This document shows, piece by piece, positions 16,332 to 23,498 of a stretch of 64,000 nt of DNA. Position numbers and translations under genes: made by a program. The DNA comes from Nostoc foliaceum FACHB-393 (lineage in GTDB: Bacteria > Cyanobacteriota > Cyanobacteriia > Cyanobacteriales > Nostocaceae). Within the stretch, counting starts at the first letter, position 1, and each line of letters opens with the position of its first letter. The notes below the pieces were generated by a model, which was given only the letters and a program-made list of their open reading frames with translations, searched no databases and was not told where the DNA came from. The DNA lies in assembly GCF_014698505.1 (NCBI RefSeq), contig NZ_JACJTD010000030.1, positions 1 through 64,000 on the forward strand, given 5' to 3'.

Positions 16332-18080
16332 TTACTTGATTTGCGGATGAGCATCTTGTCCATCCCAACAGATTAAGGTAGGTGTAGCTATGCTTTTAGT
16401 CTGGTAAGCGTTTTTGACACCAACCCAGTTACTAGCAATTGGCATTCGCCAACCGGTTCCAAAGGCGCGATCGGTAATTTTTAAGCCGGGGGGTGCTTGT
16501 CGCCGTTTAAATTCAGCCCGCGCCACCATTTGGATTACTCTGTCTACAATCACCGGATCGTGACCGGCTGCAACAATTTGTGCTGCTGATTGGTGATTGT
16601 GAATCAGGCGTTGCAAAATATCATCCAAAATTTCGTAGGGCGGTAGAGAGTCTTGATCCACTTGGCCTGGTTTGAGTTCGGCGCTGGGTGCTTTAGTCAA
16701 GATGTTTTGCGGGATGACTTCATTATTGCGATTTAACCAATGACAAAGTGAATACACGCGGGTTTTAGGTACATCTGCAATCACTGCTAACCCGCCATTC
16801 ATATCGCCGTAGAGAGTACAGTAACCAACTGCCATTTCTGACTTGTTACCAGTAGATAAAAGCAGATAGCCAAATTTATTAGCGATCGCCATTAATAAAT
16901 TACCGCGAATTCGGGACTGTATATTCTCCTCAGCCAGTCCAAACTCAGTACCCGCAAACAAATCGCCTAACGTTTGATCGAAGCCTTGCATTAACTCGCC
17001 AATTGGTAAAAGATTAGTCTTAATCCCCAAATTTTCAGCTAATGCCAAAGCATCACTGATGGAATGCTCGGAACTGTAAGGGGAAGGCATGAGAACACCA
17101 AGGACATTTTCTTTACCAAGTGCAGCAGTTGCGATCGCAGCTACTATTGCAGAGTCAATCCCGCCACTTAAACCCAAAACTACTTTTGAAAAGCGACACT
17201 TGCGGGCATAATCTCGCACTCCCAAAACCAACGCTTGCCAAATTTCTTCATCTTCCGACTCATAGACAGGTGCTACAGAACCTAATTGAAAATCCCGTTG
17301 TGCCTCGTCAAATTCAACTATCATTAAATCGGTGTCAAAGCCACGAGCACGACACATAATTTCACCTTGACGACTCAAGGCAAAACTACGCCCATCAAAA
17401 ATTAGGTCATCATTTCCACCAACCTGATTAGCATAAATCATCGGTTGTTGAAAACGTACTGCACTATGCCTGAGTATTGTTTCACGAAACTGCTGCTTGC
17501 CGACAGTGTAGGGAGAAGCAGACAAATTTACAACCAAATCTACACCCAAAATTGCTAAGTCAGCAATTGGATTTACTGCATAACTACGTTTGCCCCAAAA
17601 TTCCTCATCGTTCCATAAGTCTTCACAAATAGTTACGCCAATATCTATATTATCTAAAGTGAAATAATTAGCTTGCAAGCCTGGTTCAAAATAGCGACGT
17701 TCATCAAATACATCGTAAGTAGGCAAAAGTCGCTTGTTAAAAATTTGCTTTACCTCGCCATTTTCTAACAAAGCGATGCTGTTAAATAAACTTTTACCTC
17801 CACTAATAGATGCGTTGAGGTTCTGTTCAACAGTTCCTACCAACACAGCTAAATTTGGTGGTAAATCCTGGGCCAAATTTTGTAAAGTGATGCCCATCGC
17901 TTCCACAAAACTTGGATTTAGTAATAAATCTCTTGGTGGATAGCCACACAAAGAAAGTTCTGGTGTCAACAACAAACGCGCACCGCTAGATGCTGCTCGT
18001 TGTGCTGCTTCCAGGATTTTTTGGGCATTTAAAAGCAAATCACCGATAGTAGGATTAATTTGAGCGATCGCAATTTTCAT
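16332..18080 (-). CDS. nadE: glutamine-dependent NAD+ synthetase
   Basis: The 582-aa protein has an N-terminal nitrilase-type glutaminase with the E-K-C triad visible in LTPELSLCGYPP, FNKRLLPTYDVFDERRYF and GVTICEDLW. The C-terminal NAD synthetase domain carries the ATP-pyrophosphatase loop LGLSGGIDSA and STGNKSEMAVGYCTLYGD. It amidates nicotinate adenine dinucleotide to NAD+ with glutamine and ATP, the last step of the pathway. The length fits the two-domain family. It lies 230 bp after nrtR on the same strand; a CTCTCC-type palindrome fills part of that gap. Confidence 0.95.
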   Translation of the reverse strand: MKIAIAQINPTIGDLLLNAQKILEAAQRAASSGARLLLTPELSLCGYPPRDLLLNPSFVEAMGITLQNLAQDLPPNLAVLVGTVEQNLNASISGGKSLFNSIALLENGEVKQIFNKRLLPTYDVFDERRYFEPGLQANYFTLDNIDIGVTICEDLWNDEEFWGKRSYAVNPIADLAILGVDLVVNLSASPYTVGKQQFRETILRHSAVRFQQPMIYANQVGGNDDLIFDGRSFALSRQGEIMCRARGFDTDLMIVEFDEAQRDFQLGSVAPVYESEDEEIWQALVLGVRDYARKCRFSKVVLGLSGGIDSAIVAAIATAALGKENVLGVLMPSPYSSEHSISDALALAENLGIKTNLLPIGELMQGFDQTLGDLFAGTEFGLAEENIQSRIRGNLLMAIANKFGYLLLSTGNKSEMAVGYCTLYGDMNGGLAVIADVPKTRVYSLCHWLNRNNEVIPQNILTKAPSAELKPGQVDQDSLPPYEILDDILQRLIHNHQSAAQIVAAGHDPVIVDRVIQMVARAEFKRRQAPPGLKITDRAFGTGWRMPIASNWVGVKNAYQTKSIATPTLICWDGQDAHPQIK

Positions 18081-18187
18081 TTTGTTTGTTATTAGTCATT
18101 GGTCATTTGTCATTTGTCAAGGGTCAAAATAGGTTACTCAGGACTTTTGACTCTGCAAAGTAACGTGAGTTCGACAAGTCTTATTTG

Positions 18188-18285
18188 ACCTCTCCCCCAG
18201 CCCCTCTCGGACACGGAGAGGGGAGCAAAAAGCTGAATTAATTTTTCGTTGCTCCTCCCTTTCCGTTTCGGAGAGGGAGAGGTTC
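18188..18285. repeat. palindromic CTCTCC repeat, copy 3
   Basis: CCCCTCTCGGACACGGAGAGGGG (18203-18226 region) is a hairpin, and a second GGAGAGGGAGAGGT arm near 18272-18285 can pair with the opening GACCTCTCCCC. It belongs to the same family as copies at 8000 and 16227 and lies between nrtR and nadE. Confidence 0.65.
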
Positions 18286-18310
18286 ATTGAACTTACGTTC
18301 AAGTGATTAG

Positions 18311-19057
18311 CTAAATAAACACCAAAGGTTTATCTTTTAAGGGAGCAAAAGCTTCCGCGTCAAACTTATACAAACTAGCCGGACGACCAGCACCCCGTGA
18401 TACCTTAATTCCGGTATCGCATAAAAAACCTAGCTTGAGTAGACGCGCCCGAAAATTAGAATAATCGGAAAAGTTATCACCTAAAACTGTGGCGTATAAC
18501 TGATATAAATCATTCAACGTAAACATTTCTGGCAAAACTTCAAAAGCCACCGGGCTATACTCTAATTTATTACGCAACCGCCGATGCCCATAAGCCAGAA
18601 TTTCATTATGGTCAAAAGCTAATTGTGGCACTTCTTTTACTGGATACCAAGCTATGCCAGTCATGCGATCTGCTATCAATTCGGCTTCCTCAAATCGCAC
18701 TAGGGCAAAGTAACTAACTGATAGATAACGCACACCATAACTATCAGTTGCTTCCCGTGGATCGCGATTCGGCCCACCAAATGTATACAGTTGTTCTAAG
18801 TAGAGATTGTTGACCTTAATTTTCTCTGCCATAATGCGATAGGCGGCATCTTCTAAAGACTCTCCTGGACGTACCAGAGTACCGGGAAGACTCCAATGAT
18901 TTAAAAATGGTTCTTGCTGTCGCATTACTAGTAGAACTAACAGCCGATTTTGTGCAGTATCTACAGAAAAAATAACATTATCAACACCAACCTTGAAATC
19001 GGCCAAAGGTTGTTGGTTTAGCGGAGTTGGTATCTTTTTTTGTGAACGTCCTGGCAT
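18311..19057 (-). CDS. nrtR: NrtR-type Nudix-related transcriptional regulator of NAD metabolism
   Basis: The 248-aa protein has a Nudix fold (residues about 20-160) and a winged-helix C-terminus (FTLNDLYQLYATVLG, RGAGRPASLYKF), the NrtR architecture. The Nudix box GTLVRPGESLEDAAYRIMAE lacks the catalytic RE..EE glutamates, which suggests ligand binding rather than hydrolysis. NrtR proteins repress NAD genes and respond to ADP-ribose or related nucleotides. The gene overlaps nadD by 40 bp. A palindrome with the GT-N7-AC core lies upstream of pncB at 21159-21181, consistent with control of the operon. Plain Nudix hydrolase is the alternative call. Confidence 0.85.
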   Translation of the reverse strand: MPGRSQKKIPTPLNQQPLADFKVGVDNVIFSVDTAQNRLLVLLVMRQQEPFLNHWSLPGTLVRPGESLEDAAYRIMAEKIKVNNLYLEQLYTFGGPNRDPREATDSYGVRYLSVSYFALVRFEEAELIADRMTGIAWYPVKEVPQLAFDHNEILAYGHRRLRNKLEYSPVAFEVLPEMFTLNDLYQLYATVLGDNFSDYSNFRARLLKLGFLCDTGIKVSRGAGRPASLYKFDAEAFAPLKDKPLVFI

Positions 19058-19617
19058 TCGTACAAATGCTCTTGATTAATATAGGCAACTACAGGGGCTG
19101 TGAGGGCTTCAGAATCTCCATGTTCGCGGTACGCTGTTGAGGAAACATCTAGACCGGTCAGACTAGCGATCGCAATCTTCCCTCCCAGCTTTTGCACTAC
19201 CTCTGAACTAGATTCATCTATTACATATCCGGGTCGCGGTACAATCAGTAGCTGCACTTGCTGTAACAAATCTTCAATGCGATACCAGCGTGGTAGCTGA
19301 CTCAGTAAATCTGAACCAATAATCAATGTCAATTCAGCGTCGTCACCCCAAGTAAGCTTCGCTTTTTCTACTGTTTCCAGTGTTCTGAAGCTGCTTAATT
19401 CTTGTTCCAAAGCAATATTGTGCCGTGGCGCGTCTATATCCGCAATCAACAGTCGCAACATTGCTGCCCGATGTTCTAAGGGCGTTTGATGAGACTTAAA
19501 TGGATTATCCGCCGCCCAAACCGCTACCCAATCATAACGCTCAGACAACCAACTCAGAATTTTTTGATGTCCAGCAGTTGGTGGATCGGCACTCGTTCCA
19601 AACAAAGCAACTCTCAT
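19018..19617 (-). CDS. nadD: nicotinate-nucleotide adenylyltransferase
   Basis: The 199-aa protein has the nucleotidyltransferase motif GTSADPPTAGH (T/HxGH) at the N-terminus and VSSTAYREHG, the SxTxxR motif, near the C-terminus. It adenylates nicotinate mononucleotide to nicotinate adenine dinucleotide, the substrate of NadE. It sits between pncB (94 bp upstream) and nrtR (40-bp overlap), which implies co-transcription and possibly coupled translation. Confidence 0.9.
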   Translation of the reverse strand: MRVALFGTSADPPTAGHQKILSWLSERYDWVAVWAADNPFKSHQTPLEHRAAMLRLLIADIDAPRHNIALEQELSSFRTLETVEKAKLTWGDDAELTLIIGSDLLSQLPRWYRIEDLLQQVQLLIVPRPGYVIDESSSEVVQKLGGKIAIASLTGLDVSSTAYREHGDSEALTAPVVAYINQEHLYECQDVHKKRYQLR

Positions 19618-19618
19618 A

Positions 19619-19645
19619 GTAATTCGTAATTCGTAATTCGTAATG
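19619..19645. repeat. GTAATTC heptamer repeat
   Basis: Between three and four copies of GTAATTC in the pncB-nadD gap, followed by GCTAACGCTGCGCTAACG, which resembles the small dispersed repeat seen at 36926 and 43484. It is an STRR-like element inside the NAD operon. Confidence 0.75.
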
Positions 19646-19711
19646 ACGCTCGATGACTCGCTAACGCTGCGCTAACGTAGTTCGTAATTAAGACATACCG
19701 AAAGAGTAATT

Positions 19712-21127
19712 TTATCTCTGTGTTCTCTGTGCCTCTGTGGTTCGTTTCTTAGTTTCTTCGGTTAACACTCGTAACCCCTCAGAAATCTCCACCTGCACTG
19801 AGATAGGGTGATCCAAACGCCGTGTTTGTTGTGGCAAACTGGCAACTGAGGCGACGGTACGCTGACGAATTGTTGCCAACGACTCCAACGGATACAGCCG
19901 TTCACCTTCTTGCACTACTAACTGCAACAAAGGTTCTTCCTCCAGAAGACTTTCACCTAAGAGTCCTAACCTGTCTGCTTTTACCTTACCTCCCGTAAAT
20001 GAGCGAAAAATCTGCTTGCGCCCTGGATAAGTAACCTTACCACTTGATTGCTTCATCACTGGGATACCATCAATATCTACAAGTTTATAGACTCCATTTA
20101 CAGGCGAACCTGTAACTAATCGTGTTCCCAGTCCGTAACCATCAATTTCGGCCCCAGCAGCTTTTAATCTGGCAATTTCCCACTCGTCCAAGTCGCCACT
20201 GGCAAAAATTGGCACACCGGGAAGAAGCGATCGCACCTGTTTTGATAAGGTAACTAAATCTCCTGAGTCCAATCTCACTCCTGTTAATTGCATTTCCCCG
20301 GAATTTACTTTTTCGGCCAAGCGCCCGGCAGCAGCAATGGTATCGTAAGTATCAATCAGCAATGGCGCACCCGGAAAATATCGATGAAATGCACTGAAAG
20401 CTTGTTCTTCAGTGCCTTCTATTGCTGACAGTGCCATCACTAAGGCGTGTGCCATAGTACCACTTGGCTTTTGTCCCAGTTGTAGCGCTGCTAACACATT
20501 GGAAGTGGAATCTAAACCACCCGCCAACGCCGCCCGTGCTGCCCACAAAGACCCTTGGGGACTAAATGCCCGTCTTGTGCCAAATTCTAAAAGTGTTGCT
20601 GATTCCCCCGCTACATCCCGCAACCGTGCTGCTTTTGTGGCAATCAAGGTCTGGTAATTAATAGTATTTAGGAGATATGTTTCCACTAATTGCGCTTGCC
20701 AAAGGGGTGCTTCCACCCGCAACAGTGGCTGATTGGCAAAAACAGCCGTCCCTTCTGGTACTGCCCAAACATCACCCGTAAACTTTCCCTCAGCTAAAAG
20801 TGACCAAAAGCGATCGCCTGCGTGAGCAAAAATTCCCGTTGCCTGTAATGCTGCAATTTGGGCGGAACTAAAGCGGATTTTGGCTAAATATTCCAATGCC
20901 TGCGTCAACCCCATTGCAATTAAATAACCAAAACCCTCTGGCAATCGCCTGACAGACAATTCAAAGCTTGCCCGTCGTTGTTCTATACCTTCGCCTGTAT
21001 AACAAGCTGCCATTGTTAACTGGTAAAGGTCGGTCAGTAAGCTGTAATCATCAGTAGAGAGGTTTAGTTCCTGGTTCTGCTGACTTTGTTGTTTATATAC
21101 ATAGTCCAAATCTGGCAAAGTTGTCAT
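19712..21127 (-). CDS. pncB: nicotinate phosphoribosyltransferase
   Basis: The 471-aa protein matches the NAPRTase family: YSLLTDLYQLTMAACY at the N-terminus, LEFGTRRAFSPQGSLWAARAA, LIDTYDT, and GVRLDSGDLVTLS as the phosphoribosyl-binding region. It makes nicotinate mononucleotide from nicotinate and PRPP, the entry step of NAD salvage. It is the first gene of the pncB-nadD-nrtR-nadE run. The NrtR-like palindrome at 21159-21181 ends 31 bp before its ATG, well placed for repression. The C-terminal tail (EETKKRTTEAQRTQR) comes from a repeat-like sequence and may be recent. Confidence 0.93.
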   Translation of the reverse strand: MTTLPDLDYVYKQQSQQNQELNLSTDDYSLLTDLYQLTMAACYTGEGIEQRRASFELSVRRLPEGFGYLIAMGLTQALEYLAKIRFSSAQIAALQATGIFAHAGDRFWSLLAEGKFTGDVWAVPEGTAVFANQPLLRVEAPLWQAQLVETYLLNTINYQTLIATKAARLRDVAGESATLLEFGTRRAFSPQGSLWAARAALAGGLDSTSNVLAALQLGQKPSGTMAHALVMALSAIEGTEEQAFSAFHRYFPGAPLLIDTYDTIAAAGRLAEKVNSGEMQLTGVRLDSGDLVTLSKQVRSLLPGVPIFASGDLDEWEIARLKAAGAEIDGYGLGTRLVTGSPVNGVYKLVDIDGIPVMKQSSGKVTYPGRKQIFRSFTGGKVKADRLGLLGESLLEEEPLLQLVVQEGERLYPLESLATIRQRTVASVASLPQQTRRLDHPISVQVEISEGLRVLTEETKKRTTEAQRTQR

Positions 21128-21158
21128 GCAAGAGTTTCCTTACAAGATGCTTCTGTCA

Positions 21159-21181
21159 TTTATGGTAATATTTACCATAAA
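21159..21181 (-). promoter_or_regulatory. candidate NrtR operator upstream of pncB
   Basis: TTTATGGTAA and TTACCATAAA form a perfect 10-bp inverted repeat around a TAT centre. The inner GT-N7-AC spacing matches the core reported for NrtR sites, and an nrtR gene lies in the same operon. It is 32-54 bp upstream of the pncB start, where it could block RNA polymerase. Confidence 0.7.
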
Positions 21182-21579
21182 TATTGTCAACTCCCGGCAA
21201 GTATATTTCAGAGATTGCCGTAGAACGGTAGATTTATAGGCAAATTAATACTAGCTTCATAAAATACTTAATATTTTTTAATAGTAATAGCTTGCAATAA
21301 TGTTAATCAAATAAGGCAGCTAATGAAAAGAAACAATATCCTGTCAGAGAAAGTTTGTTTTGCTTCGCTCTTTTCCCAACAGGGGTTGGAGAAACAACTA
21401 TGTTACAATTAGAATCAAAGGGAAAAGTTTGATTTTCTGACAAGCTAAAGTATTGCGAAGTTATCTGAATAAACATTGCATATATTCTCAATATATTGAG
21501 AATTGGAGCCAGTTTTAAATATCAGCATTAGAGTATAGGTAGCACAATTAAAGCGACTCGAAAAAAGGAGTCCAATATT
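21182..21579. other. divergent intergenic region between pncB and the 50-aa gene
   Basis: About 400 bp, A/T-rich. It should contain the promoter of the 50-aa gene. Two minus-strand frames (62 and 79 codons) overlap the end and lack protein-like sequence. No repeat or hairpin stands out. Confidence 0.45.
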
Positions 21580-21732
21580 ATGGCTATTTACCAAATCATT
21601 GCTAACATAACCCAGTATATTTCTGAAGCTGCAATGCGTATTTTTGGCCCTACAGATGATGCTTATCCTACTATTGGGGTACAACCTTTTACAGGTGAGC
21701 CTTATGATAAACGTACAGCCGATACTTGGTAA
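21580..21732 (+). CDS. small conserved-looking 50-aa protein
   Basis: The ATG at 21580 follows a clear Shine-Dalgarno (AAAGGAG, about 10 bp upstream) and the frame runs 50 codons to TAA at 21730-21732. The N-terminal half is an amphipathic helix (MAIYQIIANITQYISEAAMR). The second half is ordered-looking and rich in Pro and aromatic residues (IFGPTDDAYP, GVQPFTGEPYDK). I have the impression that near-identical small proteins exist in other Nostocales, but I cannot name a function. Two hairpins follow the gene (21742-21772 and 21864-21886), so it appears to be a strong monocistronic unit. A peripheral membrane or thylakoid-associated role would fit the helix. Confidence 0.72.
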   Translation: MAIYQIIANITQYISEAAMRIFGPTDDAYPTIGVQPFTGEPYDKRTADTW

Positions 21733-21741
21733 ATCCTAATA

Positions 21742-21772
21742 TAGGAGTCAAAATTTAGAATTTTGGCTCCTA
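21742..21772 (+). terminator. 14-bp stem hairpin after the 50-aa gene
   Basis: TAGGAGTCAAAATT (21742-21755) pairs with AATTTTGGCTCCTA (21759-21772) with one G-U pair and a 3-nt loop. It begins 10 bp after the stop codon. The T-run is inside the stem rather than after it, so it may stabilise the mRNA as well as stop transcription. Confidence 0.6.
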
Positions 21773-21863
21773 ACGAATAGAGATATTGCAAAAATCATAA
21801 TTGCAATTAATATAAACTACATGGTAAAAGACCGCTCAACCGTAAAGATTTTTTGTACAGTAA

Positions 21864-21896
21864 GACGTGACGTTAAACGCCACGCCTTTTTATTTA
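21864..21896 (+). terminator. intrinsic terminator with T-run, facing the treH 3' end
   Basis: GACGTGACG (21864-21872) and CGCCACGCC (21878-21886) form a 9-bp stem with wobble pairs, followed directly by TTTTTATTT. It ends just before the treH stop codon on the other strand, so it probably stops plus-strand transcripts from running antisense into treH. Confidence 0.6.
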
Positions 21897-23408
21897 GACT
21901 TTTTTCCCATCAGCTGCTAAGAGTTCCAGAATGACTCCATTTGTCCAGCCGAAGCCAACTTCGTTAGAACTATATCCAAAGCAGATTTCGTCGGAAACGT
22001 TGGCAGAACAACGCTCAACATCGTATTTCTCAACTAGGGTATTGTGACGGCCGAATTCTTTAATTACCATAGCTAGGAATTTGTTGGCTATGCGATCGCC
22101 TTCTGTATGAAACCCATAGCGGTGAAGTCCTTGAACGGCAATTAATGTCAGTGGTGCCCAACCAAAGGGAGCATCCCACTGGTTTCCGGTGACACGAGTA
22201 CTGGTCAAAATTCCGCCTGGGGCTTCAAACAAAGAGAGATTTTCCGCAACACGCTGGGCTTGGGCTTGAGAAGCAATTCCCAACCACAGAGGATAGAACG
22301 TGGTAGCAAATTCGTAGTGGCGGCGTTCTCCACTCTGGAAGTGATAATCCAGATAGAGTCCCTGTTCTTCATCCCAGAGACACTTATCGATACGATCGCG
22401 GCGGATATCTGCACGATCGCGCCATTGTTTTTGCAGTTCTGAGTTCCCAAAAATATTGTGGATTTGCCCCAAGTCTTGTTCTACCTGATACAGCAAACTA
22501 TTGAGGCACACAGGAGCATAGTGGAGGATATCAGCACTGAAGGGGCCAAAGCGGTTGGTGATATCAAAACCGGACTCGCGCATAGTGCGATCGCCCTTGT
22601 AAAATAGGTGCGTCAGTTCGTCTTTTTCCCGGTTGTAGTAAAGACTAACGTCATAATCCTCAACCTCAAAAGTTTTGTAGTACTCCTTGACGCGATCATA
22701 ATGGCTTCTTCCCTGCTCATCGCGCTCAGAGAACAAAACTTCTGGCGCAGGGCCTTCGCCAAAAGCATAGAATCGGGATAAGCCTGTTGCCGGATTCAGG
22801 TGAGGTGGTACTACCCAGTAATAATAAAACTGTTCTAGGATCGGTATGGTTGACTTTAACCACTCTTCATCCTGGGTGTGCTGGAATAACGCCAAAACCA
22901 TCATGCTGAGGACGGGGGGTTGCGATCGCGACAGCATATAAGTCCGGTTGGAATTGAGGATAGTGCCGTAATGCTGCACCTGGTACAACAACTGATCAAC
23001 TTGGTTTTGCGCTAGCTCCCATTCTTCATCACGCAAAAGTCCCAGTAATATAAAGTAGCTATCCCAGCCGTACATTTCGTTAAAGCGCCCACCGGGTACA
23101 ATATAAGGGCCTGGTAGGTATAGTAACCCATGCTCTTTAATCGCTTCCGCTTCAGTTGGTAAAGTGCGAATTTGCAGCCGTTGCATATCCTTGGCAGATA
23201 GCGATCGCTCCAACACACTTTGAATGTTGGGACAATCTTCTGAAGGTGAAATGTAGACTATCCAAGGAGTCTCGGTTTTGTGGTCTAGTTTGGTATCTTT
23301 GGCAGATTGTAATAGGTGTTCGTGCGATCGCGTTAGGGTTTTCCAGGTTTCTTTGATATGGGCCCGCACGGTGTCTATCTGCGCGGTGGTAAGTGTTGGG
23401 GTGATCAT
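21894..23408 (-). CDS. treH: trehalase (GH37)
   Basis: The 504-aa protein carries both GH37 signatures: PGGRFNEMYGWDSYF near residues 103-117 and QWDAPFGWAP near 409-418. It hydrolyses trehalose to two glucose units. No signal peptide is seen, so it should act in the cytoplasm. It is the last gene of the treZ-treY-treH run, 90 bp after treY. In desiccation-tolerant Nostocales this cluster sets the trehalose level during drying and rewetting. Confidence 0.93.
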   Translation of the reverse strand: MITPTLTTAQIDTVRAHIKETWKTLTRSHEHLLQSAKDTKLDHKTETPWIVYISPSEDCPNIQSVLERSLSAKDMQRLQIRTLPTEAEAIKEHGLLYLPGPYIVPGGRFNEMYGWDSYFILLGLLRDEEWELAQNQVDQLLYQVQHYGTILNSNRTYMLSRSQPPVLSMMVLALFQHTQDEEWLKSTIPILEQFYYYWVVPPHLNPATGLSRFYAFGEGPAPEVLFSERDEQGRSHYDRVKEYYKTFEVEDYDVSLYYNREKDELTHLFYKGDRTMRESGFDITNRFGPFSADILHYAPVCLNSLLYQVEQDLGQIHNIFGNSELQKQWRDRADIRRDRIDKCLWDEEQGLYLDYHFQSGERRHYEFATTFYPLWLGIASQAQAQRVAENLSLFEAPGGILTSTRVTGNQWDAPFGWAPLTLIAVQGLHRYGFHTEGDRIANKFLAMVIKEFGRHNTLVEKYDVERCSANVSDEICFGYSSNEVGFGWTNGVILELLAADGKKV

Positions 23409-23498
23409 AATTCAGAATTATTTTTGAAACGCAAAGGGAATCGCAGAGGTACGCAGAGGTTTTATGGGGTTCTCTCTGCGTGGGATAGATTTATGTTT

